DNA from: Pithys albifrons albifrons
Taxonomy: Eukaryota > Chordata > Aves > Passeriformes > Thamnophilidae
Assembly (NCBI RefSeq): GCF_047495875.1
Contig: NC_092467.1
Coordinates: 33,652,378-33,716,377, forward strand
Length of the DNA: 64,000 nucleotides
Direction of reading: 5' to 3'
Positions 1-11,766 of this stretch are shown piece by piece. The notes beneath the pieces are model-generated. The model was not told the DNA's origin. It was given only the letters and a program-made list of their open reading frames with translations, and made no database searches. The position numbers were made by a program, and so were the translations under genes. Position 1 is the first letter of the stretch, and each line of letters begins with the position of its first letter.

Positions 1-790
1 TGCAGCACCCACTGTCATCTTCATTCTTTCCCTGCACAACAACTTTATCCTGGAACAACTTCTTTTTGTGATGGAATCATTCAAAAGAAAAATTCCAGCA
101 ACGCACATTCCTCATTACTTACAAATCAGCAACTTGCCAGATCGGTCCCAAGCAGACACTCAGTAATTTCAATTCACTGGATAAATATAATTAGTAGCCT
201 CACATCGTTTTCAAAAGGCGTTGGCATCACTTTGCAACTCATTGAGGGGACCAAAGACAATCTGTCTCAGAAATCCTCTATCAGTAAATGGATCTGAAGA
301 ACAGTAATTACAGCAATTGGTGCAGGTTAGTGGAACATCTCTGGGATGTGCTGAGTGGCTGCCCCTGGCTCAGCTGAGAGTCCCTGTTTATCCCTCATTT
401 AAGGGATGGAATGGAGGGCCCAGGGCTTGGCTTTGGACAGAGGCCAAATCTATGGACTGTCCAATCTGCCCTTCTGCCCATGACCTGGCCCAAATCCCAC
501 CGAGCACAAAGTTGGACCAAGGGAGAGCATCAACCTGCAGCAGAAGGATTGGAACACAAACCAAGAGCTTTCTGAAAGCCACAGGAGAAATGCTGCAACT
601 GTCCCAACTTCCACAGAGACTGATTTGCTTTCCTGGTGTTCACATAAACTGCAACAACCCTTTAACCTCCTTCCTGCCAAACCAGGGGCAGGACCTGCTG
701 GACCCACCTGCCTGACCCTCTCAGCTCCTGGGAACCCACCCTCTGGCCCATCTCCACTAAACCCACCAGAAGGAGAGGAGGTGCAATGAA
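1..790. other. single-copy DNA, nothing recognised
   Basis: Moderate-GC sequence without tandem structure, CR1 match or convincing exon. The open frames here are short, overlap on both strands and resemble no protein I know. It could be intergenic or intronic. Confidence 0.5.
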
Positions 791-934
791 GAGAACTCCA
801 GGGGAAGGAGAACAGAGGCCCTTGCAGTGGTTCCAAACTGCAGAAGGCAGGAGCCCCTCAGCCCTGGCAGCTCCTGCAGACAGACAGTGTCCAGCTGCCA
901 ACACAGCCAGGTGTTCTGACAGCTCAGGGCAGGT

Positions 935-1155
935 GGGCAGCACCAGCACCTCCTGGGCCCAGCAGCTCCAGATCCTGCATCTCCCAATCCCCTCATCTCC
1001 TGCTCCCAGCTTCTCTTGACCCCAACATCTCCCGAGGCCACCATGTTCTGGCTCCAGCACCTCCTGCCCTCAGCCTCCCCTGTCCCCAGCATCACCCAGT
1101 CCTAACACATCCTGGTCCCAGCCTCTCCTGACCCAGCACTCCTACCCCAGCACCT
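935..1155. repeat. degenerate C-rich repeat tract
   Basis: Loose recurrence of CCCAGCACCTCCTG- and CAGCCTCTCCTGACC-like words roughly every 20-35 bases. Units are too diverged for a firm period, so this may be an old, decayed minisatellite. Confidence 0.35.
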
Positions 1156-2731
1156 CCTCACAGTGGGGAAGTCTCATGGAAATGGGAGTGAGGACAATCA
1201 TAAAGGAACTGAAAATGTTTCAAGGAGTGGGAAAAAGAGCCCAGAGGACACAGGGCCCCACCTGGCATGAAATCAGCCTCAGCTGGTAAAATGCATCCCT
1301 GAAAAGGGCAAGAGGTGGGAAAGTCCCACTTGGTGCTCACTGCAAATTTAGACTCAGCAAATGGTCTCACACATGGACTGTCAGCTCAGCCCCAGAGGTG
1401 CCAATCCCAGCAGACACACAGCTCTGCAGGGCAGAGGCTCCCCAGGGGTCGGAAGGAGGACTCTCCAAGCTCCTGAGGCCACCAGCAAACTTCCCAGGAA
1501 GATGCCAAGCTCCAGGAGCCAATTTACAGCATGAGCCAACTCCGATGGCTCCTGCAAGGGCTGCACCTGCTTGTTGTTCTTCAAAATGCCACGAAAATTG
1601 GCAACAACATCAAGTGAATGTGTTGAAATTGTTCCTTAATAGGAGTGAGGAGGGAATTAGAATAAAAATAACACAAATATTGCGTTTGCAGCTGAGAGAA
1701 CAAAGTGTTCTCTCTTCCAAGCTGCTGTTTGAATGTTCCTGTTTTCCAGCAGTAGTTTAATACCTATTCCAAAGGAAAAAAACCAGCAATGGAGGAGGGA
1801 AGGTTTGAAACAGGTTAAGACAACCAAAGGTAACGGAGAAAAAGAAACTCCTCTCTGAAGGAACCCTTCAGTGCAAGTGTGACCTTGGACATAACCCACC
1901 TCCAAGATAGAAAAGTCAAAATCAAGGTGCCAGGGCAGTGCATCAATCACTTTTAGGACCAAACAGCTCTGGGAAGCCCTGAGAGCAGATCAGACCTGGT
2001 GACAGATCTGTGAGCCCCTGACAGGGGAGAGCTCCATGCCCAGCCAGGCTGGCAGGTAATTACTGTGTCCATGCCAGGCTCGCCCCCCAGAGCAGGGCAC
2101 ATACACCCCAGCCTGGCACTCAGGGCACAGTCCCCGTGCCCTTGGCAGGGACAGCCCCAGCCCCAGCCCAGCAGTCACACTGTGCTCCTTCTGGGGGGAG
2201 GACTCCAGCAGGGACCCCTCGTTTCACCTTCTGTGGTTTGTGGTGGTCCCTTATCCCCACCCTCTGGTCTCTCAGAACTGATTCCACTCCTCTTGCCACT
2301 CGTACTCAGAGCATTACACTGAGCTCACCATTTCCTTCTTGGAAAAGCCTAAAGCTGCTGAGCAAAAGCTTAGAAGTGAATTGAAAATTTCCAAGAAAAT
2401 ATTAAAATTGCTGAGGTTAATGGGGTCCAACCACAGGAATCAAGAGACAATCTAGTTTTAGTTAACTGTGTCCCCTTCTTATCTTTTCTCTGAGATTTCA
2501 TATAAAATTTTAGCCATTTGCCATTGTCTATAACCTGAATCTATCACAAGAAATATCAAAATCAGAAGCAATTTTTAGTAATTTTGCTGATCCACTCCAT
2601 CATTGCAGAGACCCTCCTCTACCATGTGGTAACACCTGGTGGTTGTCTCATGTTCCTCTTGTGACTGGTGCAAGACACTGGTTTGCTCCTTCCCTCCCAC
2701 CATCCCTTCCAGTTGTTCATCTCTAACATGG
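1156..2731. other. single-copy DNA
   Basis: Mixed composition, with AT-rich parts near 1,590-1,800 and 2,380-2,600. No repeat family, exon or RNA gene is recognisable. Confidence 0.45.
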
Positions 2732-3210
2732 ACTCACAGAACCAGAGAGGTTTGGGGTGGAAGGGACCCCAAAGCCCACCCAGTGCCACCCCTGCCATGG
2801 GCAGGGACACCTCCCACCAGCCCAGGGTGCTCCAAGCCCTGTCCAGCCTGGCCTGGGACACTGCCAGGGATGGGGCAGCCACAGCTTCTCTGGGCACCTG
2901 TGCCAGGGCCTGCCCACCCTCCCAGCCAGGAATTCCTTCCCAATATCCCACCTATCCCTGCCCTGTGGCAGTGGGAAGCCATTCCCTGTGTCCTGTCCCT
3001 CCATCCCTTGTCCCGAGTCCCTCTCCAGCTCTCCTGGAGCCCCTTTAGGTATTGAAATGCTGCAATGAGCTCCTCCCAAGGCTTCTGTTCTCCAGGCTGA
3101 ACAATCCCAGCTGTCCCAGCCTTTCCTGCCAGCAGAGCTGCTCCAGCCTCTGACCATCCTGGTGCCTCCTCTGGCCTGGCCCCAACAGCTCCACATCCTT
3201 CCTTTGCTGC
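2732..3210 (-). mobile_element. CR1 LINE 3' fragment
   Basis: Starts with the reverse complement of a CR1 tail (ACTCACAGAACCAGAGAGG) and runs through the CR1 landmarks: GGGTGGAAGGGACC-like, the CTCCAAGCCCTGTCCAGCC block, AATTCCTTCCCAATATCCC and the CTGAACAATCCCAGCTGTCC block. CR1 is a non-LTR retrotransposon, and copies are usually 5'-truncated as here. It belongs to the same GC-rich subfamily as the copies near 5.5, 19.6, 28.0, 31.6, 38.8, 49.5, 50.0 and 53.3 kb. Confidence 0.88.
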
Positions 3211-3440
3211 AGACTACAGGCAGTTTCCATGAAACATGAAGCTCAGAAAGGTGTCTTGAGGTTGAGCTTATTTCAAGTCCTTCCCTCCCCAACACAACCT
3301 ACTTTTAATAGGAATTTTCTTTCTCTGTCACCAACTTTTGTGAAATAACACTTATTCTTGGGGCAGCACCTTCAGCACGGGGCCATTGCCCCACTCCCAA
3401 CTGCTCCATGGCCATTCTGAGCAGAGCCAAGGCTGCTCCT

Positions 3441-4650
3441 CACTGAACACCCACCCTGAGACAGCCCAGCCCTCACTGAACACCCACCCTGAGACAGCCC
3501 AGCCCCTCAGTGACACCCACCCTGAGACACCCCAGCCCCTCTGACACCCACCCTGAGACACCCTGAGACAGCTCAGCCCCTCAGTGACACCCACCCTGAG
3601 ACAGCCCAGCCCCTCAGTGACATCCACCCTGAGACACCCCAGCCCCTCTGACACCCACTCTGAGACAGCCCAGCCCCTCAGTGACATCCACCCTGAGACA
3701 GCCCAGCCCCTCACTGAACACCCACCCTGAGACAGCCCAGCCCCTCAGTGACATCCACCCTGAGACAGCCCAGCCCCTCAGTGACACCCACCCTGAGACA
3801 GCCTGAGACAGCCCAGCCCTTCAGTGACACCCACCCTGAGACAGCCCAGCCCCTCAGTGACACCCACCCTGAGACACCCCAGCCCCTCAGTGACGCCCAC
3901 CCTGAGACAGCCCAGCCCTTCAGTGACACCCACCCTGAGACAGCCCAGCCCCTCAGTGACACCCACTCTGAGACAGCCCAGCCCTCACTGAACACCCACC
4001 CTGAGACAGCCCAGCCCCTCAGTGACACCCACCCTGAGACAGCCCAGCCCCTCAGTGACACCCACCCTGAGACAGCCTGAGACAGCCCAGCCCCTCAGTG
4101 ACACCCACCCTGAGACAGCCTGAGACAGCCCAGCCCTTCAGTGACACCCACCCTGAGACAGCCCAGCCCCTCAGTGACACCCACCCTGAGACAGCCCAGC
4201 CCCTCAGTGACGCCCACCCTGAGACAGCCCAGCCCCTCAGTGACACCCACCCTGAGACAGCCCAGCCCCTCAGTGACACCCACCCTGAGACAGCCCAGCC
4301 CCTCAGTGACACCCACCCTGAGACAGCCCAGCCCCTCAGTGACACCCACCCTGAGACAGCCTGAGACAGCCCAGCCCCTCAGTGACACCCACCCTGAGAC
4401 AGCCCAGCCCTCACTGAACACCCACCCTGAGACAGCCCAGCCCTTCAGTGACACCCACCCTGAGACAGCCCAGCCCCTCAGTGACACCCACCCTGAGACA
4501 GCCCAGCCCCTCTGACACCCACCCTGAGACAGCCTGAGACAGCCCAGCCCCTCAGTGACACCCACCCTGAGACACCCTGAGACAGCCCAGCCCCTCAGTG
4601 ACACCCACCCTGAGACAGCCCAGCCCCTCAGTGACACCCACCCTGACCCA
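3441..4650. repeat. 33-base minisatellite, ~36 copies
   Basis: Tandem unit of 33 bases built on CAGCCCCTCAGTGACACC followed by CACCCTGAGACAG. Variants include a same-length form (CCTCACTGAACACCC), a shorter CCCCTCTGACACCC form and an 11-base insertion that repeats CCTGAGACAGC. Because 33 is divisible by three, long ORFs appear on both strands (up to 216 residues on minus). The indel-bearing variants break any single frame, which argues against coding. Confidence 0.95.
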
Positions 4651-5453
4651 GCCCAGCTCCAATAATTCCTGAAGAAAGGAAGGCAGAGAGGATTCCACAG
4701 CCCAGCCCACGGTGCATATGGCACTGCAGCAGAGCTGACAGGCATCCAGACTGTTCCTGTGTCTTACTGGGGACTCTTTCACCTACATTTGTTTGGCACT
4801 TAGTAAAAAATATCCTAAAAAATGAGGATGAATAAACCACCCCCAGTGACTGTCAGAAAAACCCCTTGTTCAACAGTCAGTTAGTTCCAGCTATTGAAAT
4901 ATTTCCCTGTGCCTCACAACTGATACCAGCTCATCTGAAGGCTTCAGAGAGCTCTACAAAAGCACCAGGCAGGAAATTCATAGCCTAAAATCAGTGTCTA
5001 AACAACAATACAAAGCAACAGAGACAGACTATACAGGAAAGTAGGACAGAAATACAATTTGTGCACTTATTGTACATGTACTTACACATCTGCACAATTT
5101 CCACAACCTACTGATGTCATTTATAATCAAATCCTTTTATGAAAACCTTATGACAAAATTCAGATTGCCTCTAGTTCCTAAACTTCCTCTCTGACTCTCC
5201 TCCCCATTGGCTCCTCCACTGAACTCACTGAGTCCCAAACATTGATTTGTCTGAAGACCTTTAAAAATTGACATTTTATCAAATATTTTGTCTTTTTTTT
5301 TCTCTTGTCTCATGTAAAAATAATTGTTTTAACATTTGATGTAATGTCTTTTGTTGTGGATTAGACTTTTCCCAGGTGTTCTCTGAAGATGGGATGAGAT
5401 GTGGCATTTGAGCTCATTCTTGGTTGAGCAGCCCCATCTTCTCCTTTACAAGT
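4651..5453. other. AT-rich single-copy DNA
   Basis: No gene or repeat is recognisable. A T-rich run lies near 5,287-5,297. Confidence 0.45.
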
Positions 5454-5730
5454 GGAGGGACCAGACCAGGGGGAATGGCCTCAGACTGAAGGAGAGCAGG
5501 GCTAGGTGGGATATTGGGAAGGAATTCCTGGCTGGAAGGGTGGGCAGGCCCTGGCACAGGTGCCCAGAGGAGCTGTGGCTGCCCCATCCCTGGGAGTGTC
5601 CCAGGCCAGGCTGGACAGGGCTTGGAGCAGCCTGGGCTGGTGGGAGGTGTCCCTGCCCAGGGCAGGGGTGGCACTGGGTGGGCTCTGAGGTCCTTCCCAA
5701 CCCAAATCAGACTGGATTCCATGATTCTTC
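5454..5730 (+). mobile_element. CR1 LINE 3' fragment
   Basis: Reads in CR1 sense: GGAGGGACCAGACCAGG, GTGGGATATTGGGAAGG, AATTCCTGGCTGGAAGGG, then the terminal block ending GGATTCCATGATTCTTC. The element is 5'-truncated and ends in a degraded ATTC-type CR1 tail. Confidence 0.88.
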
Positions 5731-7556
5731 TAGTGCAATCTTTCCCTGATTTCTATATTTAATTAAAGCTTTTCACACCATGATTAGGCAGTGGCTGCCA
5801 GCTCAGTTCTCTTTGCTTTCAGCTTTTATGAGGATTCAAGACACAACATTGTTGGTTTCTCTCTCCCATGGCCAAAGGTACAAAACCCTTGAGGTTTGGG
5901 GGCTGCTTTGGGGGCAGGAGCTGCTGACAATGGCCAGGTTGTGGTCCAGGATGGTCCATCCATGTTCCTCTGCACACAGACAATGAGCCAAGGCAGCAGA
6001 GGACCAGGAGGAGTTACCTGAGGGGTTCCCAGAGAAGGCTGTGGCTGCCTCCAACAGCACCTTGTCAGTGAAGAAGCTGAGAGGGGCAGAGTCCCTGAGC
6101 CACTGCAGTTATGCAAAGGTGGCACAGAAATAAAACCTCGAGGCCAAAGGAGCTGCCTTTTCACATTAAGAGTGAAATAATTCTCTGCTCAGGACGGTGT
6201 CTCTGTGAGCCCTGTCAGCAATTAGAGGGCTGAGGAACCCCAAGTCATAGATCATGCATTGAACATAATGAAGTGACACTTTGCTCTGCAACCAGCAGAC
6301 ATTAAGGAAATGACAACTGACTCCAAAACGTCCAGAAAGATATTTAAATCAGTAATGTTGAATAAATTAAGTGAGCAATTACTGCTATGTTTGACAAAGC
6401 ATGATACAACAATACATTAAGCATAAATTAGCTCAGCCCTTACTCACTGATCTTTATCTGCTTTTAATTAATGAATTTAATTGACTGGAAGGGAGATTTA
6501 AGAATGTCTTGTTAGAAGTCAAGAAGGAAAACCATCTGATATTTGGGAGAAGAGAAGCAAAGGGAGTCTGGACTGTGGATCCCTGGGTGGAGCCACTGGT
6601 GGTCTGTATCTGGTGTCAATAAAAGAGTCATTAATAAATGGGATCTTCCCAGAGATCCCAATTAGTGCTGCACAGAAAATAAATTCAGCCCATGCTGAGC
6701 TGCACCTGCAGCCTCTGGGCTGAGTCCACCTCGGCCCAGGGGGGTCTCTGAGGCATCTTCCCTAGAGACAACCTGCACACAGGTGTGATGGAAAACTCCT
6801 CTCTGCTCCAAGAGGCTCAGATCATTTCCTTTTACACCCCATATCTTAAATATATTCACATCTACGTGTGTGTTTCCATGTACTGTCCTATGCAGTTACC
6901 TCTTTGTGCAGGTCTATGTTGTTCTAGGAATGTCTGTATTATTTAAAAAAAAAAGGATCAATAATATTAAGTCAGAAAATTAGAGCAAACTCTCTAAAAG
7001 TGAAGACTCATTTTGCTGCTATGCACATAATCCTTACAAAGAGGGAGGATTTTTTATTCTTTCTTTTCAATTGCATTTCAAATACCAGCTGTTTGTAGTT
7101 TTCTTTTTTTTTTCCACACCTGGGGATTAAAATAGATGTTTAAACTACTCGAAATTAGTTCTATTCTCCATATCTGGGGAATAAAATATAGGCTTAAATT
7201 GTTTGGAATTAGTTAAGGCTGGGAATGATGGAGATGAGTCCCGGAGTTTCTCATAATAAATGCTATTTAAATGGTTCATGGCTTTGTTAATTCCAGACTG
7301 GAGCTGTGTGAGGACCAACAGCACCTGAGAAGGAATCCCACCAGCTGTAAACTCCCGGGGCAGAGTGACAGCACTGAGAAAGGCTGGGAGAGATCCCTGC
7401 TGGGCTGGCACAGGTGAGAAATGCAACTTTTACACAGCCACAGCAAGGCTGATGCCTTTGATAGCCCATTTTCCCAGTGCTGTGCCCTGTCACTGTGAGA
7501 GCAGAAGGTGCTCAGCCACTGCAGTTCAGCTGGAGAGAGCAGAGATGGAGCCCCAG
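5731..7556. other. single-copy DNA with AT-rich core
   Basis: The part at 5,790-6,170 is of moderate GC; the part at 6,340-7,270 is AT-rich. An A-run lies at about 6,943-6,954. No exon is recognisable. Confidence 0.45.
6340..6490. promoter_or_regulatory. candidate conserved non-coding element
   Basis: Dense homeodomain-type cores (AATTAAG, CAATTACTG, TTTTAATTAATG, TTTAATTGAC) in about 150 bases of otherwise unique DNA. No function is demonstrated; the label rests on motif density only. Confidence 0.2.
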
Positions 7557-7972
7557 CCAGGGGGGACACCTCCCTGTGCCACCCCTGAGCAGCCCCTGGG
7601 GGACCCCTCAGACCTTGGGATGCAGCCCCATCCCAGTGGGGACACCTCCCTGTGCCACCCCTGAGCAGCCCCTGGGATGGGACCCCTCAGACCTTGGGAT
7701 GCAGCCCCAGCCAGTGGGGACACCTCCCTGTGCCACCCCTGAGCAGCCCCTGGGATGGGACCCCTCAGGCCTTGGGATGCAGCCCCATCCCAGTGGGGAC
7801 ACCTCCCTGTGCCACCCCTGAGCAGCCCCTGGGATGGGACCCCTCAGACCTTGGGATGCAGCCCCATCCCAGTGGGGACACCTCCCTGTGCCACCCCTGG
7901 GCAGCCTCTGGGATGGGACACCTCAGGCCTTGGGATGCAGCCCCGTCCCAGGGGGGACACCTCTCTGTGCAC
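7557..7972. repeat. 79-base minisatellite, ~5 copies
   Basis: The anchor CAGTGGGGACACCTCCC recurs at 7,634, 7,712, 7,791 and 7,870 (spacing 78, 79, 79), with a diverged last unit at about 7,949 (CCAGGGGGGACACCTC). Each unit also carries GAGCAGCCCCTGGGATGG and CAGACCTTGGGATGCAGC. It runs directly into the next array without unique sequence between them. Confidence 0.93.
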
Positions 7973-8724
7973 AGACAGGTCCTGAGCTCTGGGGAGCAGA
8001 GCACACCCCTGGATGTGTCTGCACAGACAGGTCCTGAGCTCTGGGGAGCAGAGCCCACCCCAGGATGTGTCTCCATCACCCACAGACAGGTCCTGAGCTC
8101 TGGGGAGCAGAGCCCACCCCGGGATGTGTCTGCACAGACAGGTCCTGGAGCTCTGGGGAGCAGAGCACACCCCTGGATGTGTCTCCATCACCCACAGACA
8201 GGTCCTGGGGCTCTGGGGAGCAGAGCACACCCCTGGATGTGTCTCCATCACCCACAGACAGGTCCTGGGGCTCTGGGGAGCAGAGCACACCCCTGGATGT
8301 GTCTCCATCACCCACAGACGGGTCCTGGAGCTCTGGGGAGCAGAGCACACCCCTGGATGTGTCTCCATCACCCACAGACAGGTCCTGGAGCTCTGGGGAG
8401 CAGAGCACACCCCTGGATGTGTCTCCATCACCCACAGACAGGTCCTGGGGCTCTGGGGAGCAGAGCACACCCTTGGATGTGTCTCCATCACCCACAGACA
8501 GGTCCTGGAGCTCTGGGGAGCAGAGCACACCCCTGGATGTGTCTGCACAGACAGGTCCTGAGCTCTGGGGAGCAGAGCACACCCCTGGATGTGTCTGCAC
8601 AGACAGGTCCTGAGCTCTGGGGAGCAGAGCACACCCCTGGATGTGTCTCCATCACCCACAGACAGGTCCTGGAGCTCTGGGGAGCAGAGCCCACCCCGGG
8701 CTGTGTCTCCCTCACCCACAGACA
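7970..8724. repeat. 60-base minisatellite with 52-base variant, ~13 copies
   Basis: The unit contains GACAGGTCCTGGAGCTCTGG, GGAGCAGAGCACACCCCTGG and ATGTGTCTCCATCACCC. Six consecutive central units keep an exact 60-base spacing. Edge units use a 52-base form in which TCTCCATCACCCAC is replaced by the shorter TCTGCAC. The short form occurs at both ends of the array. A 361-residue plus-strand ORF spans this and the previous array and is not considered a gene. Confidence 0.94.
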
Positions 8725-8725
8725 G

Positions 8726-9594
8726 GCCCATCAGTAACCAGCCAAACAACAACACATCAAGCATTTTAATGGCACCATTAGCTGGGCAGCTCCTCAGCAA
8801 CACTCCAGAGGAGCAGGACAACAAGCTGATATGAAAGCTCTGCTTGTATTAAATATTAAAATTGTGATAAATATTAAAACAAAACTTCTAAAAGATAAAA
8901 GCCAAGCAGAAGTCACCACCCATTCTAATATTTTATTTGGTTCTGCCTCAAAGTGTTTTGTAATAAAAGTGGCCTGGGCACTTGGGAAAAAATCAAAGGA
9001 TAATTTAATTACAGTGTTAACCATCGAGTTCCTGGAGACTGAGGAGAACCCAGGACCAAATAATTCATATTTGCTTAACAAATCCACCTTCCTTTTCTGT
9101 ATTGGGTAACTGTACCATGCTCAGGACAATCGAGAGGGTTCACCAAGGAAAGCAACTCCTTTGAAATCCTCCCACTAACCTGCTCCTATACAAGGAATTA
9201 TTTTTTTCTCTTTCAGAGAAGAAAGTTCCTTTTATTTCTGTATGTGCAGTGACCTTGATCAAAGCCATTTCTATTAACTGAGGGTGCAAGACAAGAGAAG
9301 GTTAAATTCTTTGAAGCCTTTGCCTAAAGTGAAGGTTCCATGTTCAATGGCAAGAACTTCATAGGTCACCCAGGAGAGTCTTTATGGATTTTTGCTTCCT
9401 CCAAGCCTCTGGTATCTCAGCCAGGAGCACCCAGAGCTGGAGGTGAGGAGCAGAAATGCCTGTTCCAGCAGAAGATGATCTAAGTCCATGTAGAAGGGCT
9501 GGACACAAAAAGGGAGACCTCAAAGCACACAAGAAATGGTGCTGATGGTCTCGAAACCTCAGAATAATTTGAGAAACTTTCCAAGAAAAAATAG
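8726..9594. other. AT-rich single-copy DNA
   Basis: AT-rich through about 9,110, then mixed. Short ORFs occur on both strands at 8,794-9,109 but match nothing I recognise. Confidence 0.45.
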
Positions 9595-9725
9595 AGAGTC
9601 ACAAAATGGTTTAGGTTGGAAAGGATCTCTCAGACACCGAGTCCAACCCCCCAGCACTGCCAGGCCCACCACTGACCCCTGTCCCTGCTTTCAGGAGTTC
9701 ACACCTGTGTCCTTCAAGCAGCTGT
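9595..9725 (-). mobile_element. CR1 LINE 3' end, short
   Basis: Begins AGAGTCACAAAATGGTTTAG and continues GTTGGAAAGGATC and GAGTCCAACCCCCCAGC, the reverse complement of a CR1 tail and terminal block. Similarity fades after about 130 bases. Confidence 0.75.
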
Positions 9726-9909
9726 TATTCACCCACTCATCTCTCAGCCAAGCCCCCAAAGGCTCCCCCACCACTGACACCCCAGAGCTTTGGGGGAACC
9801 ACCAGACAAGTAAGAGAATAAAGGCTGTGATCCCACACCAGAACCTGCATCCTCCTGGGGCTGGTGGAACACACAGGGATCGATCACCCAGAAAAGCTTT
9901 CCCCTGAGA

Positions 9910-10455
9910 CCTGGAGCCTGGAGCACAGGGGGTCCCCTGTGACACCACGGGGCCACCACCAGCCCTCCAGAGAACCTGGAGCACAGGGGGGTCCCTGTGA
10001 CACCACAGGGCCAGCAGAGAACCTGGAGCACAGGGGTCCCCTGTGACACCACAGGGCCACCACCACCCCTCCAGAGACCCTGGAGCACAGAGGGTCCCCT
10101 GTGACACCACGGGGCCACCACCACCTGACCACCACCACCCCTCCCACCCTGCAGGGCCAGCAGAGAGCCTGGAGCACAGGGGGGTCCCTGTGACACCACC
10201 TGGCCAGCAGAGAGCCTGGAGCACAGGGGTCCCCTGTGACACCACCTGGCCAGCAGAGAGCCTGGAGCACAGGGGTCCCCTGTGACACCACCTGGCCAGC
10301 AGAGAGCCTGGAGCACAGGGGTCCCCTGTGACACCACCTGGCCACCACCAGCCCTCCCACCCTGCAGGGCCAGCAGAGAGCCTGGAGCACAGGGGGGTCC
10401 CTGTGACACCACCTGGCCACCACCACCCCTCCCACCCTGCAGGGCCAGCAGAGGG
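9910..10455. repeat. 46-base minisatellite, 9 copies, length-variable
   Basis: GGAGCACAGGGG recurs near 9,917, 9,977, 10,024, 10,081, 10,171, 10,218, 10,264, 10,310 and 10,383. The core unit is 46 bases (CAGCAGAGAGCCTGGAGC, AGGGGTCCCCTGTGACACC, ACCTGGC). Longer units carry inserts such as CACCACCCCTCCCACCCTGC. Open frames on both strands are by-products. Confidence 0.93.
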
Positions 10456-10880
10456 CTCCGTAATTACAAACGCTGTGATGGAATTGGATAAATACACCTA
10501 ATTGTTCTTTGTTTGTTTGTACGAGGGGGGAAAAGCACCTTTGAAGGAGGATGAGAGTGAAATGCAAGCAGGATCTCCAGCACCTCTCAGAATAATTGTC
10601 CCTTCATTCATGGCCCAGGGTAACCATGGCAAAGAGCTGCTCTGTGCTCAGCATGAGCTGCCCACGTTCCTCATTCCTGGGGCCAAACTGCCTCTTCACA
10701 GAACAATTAAACTATCATGAAAAAGGGATTTTTTTCTCCTCTGAAAGCCCAGGGATGCACATTCATGACATTTTTTAAGCTTCCCAGGAAGCTTTATGTG
10801 TCCCAAACACCAGTGGTCACTGCTACCTGCACACACTTGTATTTTACTAAAATTACATCCATTAAGAGAAGGAAAAGATA
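10456..10880. other. single-copy DNA
   Basis: No recognisable feature. Mixed composition with a T-run near 10,729-10,736. Confidence 0.4.
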
Positions 10881-11010
10881 CAAGGAGGAGTGACTTTCAA
10901 ACTGACAGAGAGTAAGTTTAGATGAGATACTGGAAAGGAATTCCTCACTGTGAGGAGGGTGAGACCCTGGCCCAGGTTGCCCAGAGCAGCTGCACAGCAG
11001 TTCATGTGGG
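10881..11010 (+). mobile_element. CR1 LINE internal 3' fragment
   Basis: GACTTTCAAACTGACAGAG, AGTAAGTTTAGATGAGATAC and GGAAAGGAATTCCTCACTG followed by GTTGCCCAGAGCAGC match the CR1 sense strand upstream of its 3' end. The terminal segment and tail are missing; the 25-base array starts about 190 bases downstream. Confidence 0.75.
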
Positions 11011-11194
11011 GCTGCTTGGAGAGGTCTCCAAATGCAGGGCCAGGCACCCCCTGAGAGTGCAGCATTTCTGTGACCTCCAACCCTTCTGTGCACTGAGCTC
11101 CCTTCCTGGGGTACTCAAACCTTCCCACTCAACCAGCAGTGTTGGCTTTGAACCCCAAATCCAGCTCTGCCCCTTTGGATCATTGCAGCTCCTT

Positions 11195-11766
11195 CCAAGG
11201 GATGCTCCAGGCCATGGACCAAGGGATGCTCCAGGCCATGGACCAAGGGATGCTCCAAGCCCCCGAACAAGGGATGCTCCAGAGCCCTGGGCCAAGGGAT
11301 GTCCAGAGCCCTGGGCCAAGGGATGCTCCAGAGCCCTGGGCCAAGGGATGCTCCAGGCCCCAGACTAATGGATGCTCCAGAGCCCTGGGCCAAGGGATGT
11401 CCAGAGCCCTGGGCCAAGGGATGTCCAGAGCCCTGGGCCAAGGGATGCTCCAGAGCCCTGGGCCAAGGGATGCTCCAGAGCCCTGGGCCAAGGGATGCTC
11501 CAGAGCCTTGGGCCAAGGGATGCTCCAGAGCCCTGGGCCAAGGGATGCTCCAGAGCCTTGGGCCAAGGGATGCTCCAGAGCCCTGGGCCAAGGGATGCTC
11601 CAGAGCCCTGGGCCAAGGGATGTCCAGAGCCCTGGGCCAAGGGATGCTCCAGAGCCCTGGGCCAAGGGATGTCCAGAGCCCTGGGCCAAGGGATGCTCCA
11701 GAGCCCTGGGCCAAGGGATGTCCAGAGCCCTGGGCCAAGGGATGCTCCAGAGCCCTGGGCTCAAAC
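11195..11766. repeat. 25/24-base minisatellite, ~23 copies
   Basis: Unit GGGATGCTCCAGAGCC + CTGGGCCAA (25 bases), interspersed with a one-base-shorter form GGGATGTCCAGAGCC. The first units are diverged (AGGCCATGGACC, AAGCCCCCGAAC). A unit length not divisible by three gives peptide repeats of 25 residues in every frame, producing ORFs up to 243 residues that are not credible genes. Confidence 0.95.

Noticed and set aside
3441..4650. CRISPR-like regular repeats
   Set aside because: Head-to-tail units without unique spacers in vertebrate DNA; a minisatellite.
7970..8724. Each 60-base unit carries CACCCACAG followed by ACAG|GTCCTG, resembling acceptor-plus-donor microexons
   Set aside because: The four-base 'exon' is implausible and the polypyrimidine tract is weak; the pattern is one motif copied by tandem duplication.
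7652..8737. 361-residue plus ORF
   Set aside because: Spans two unrelated minisatellites; opposite-strand frames are almost as long.
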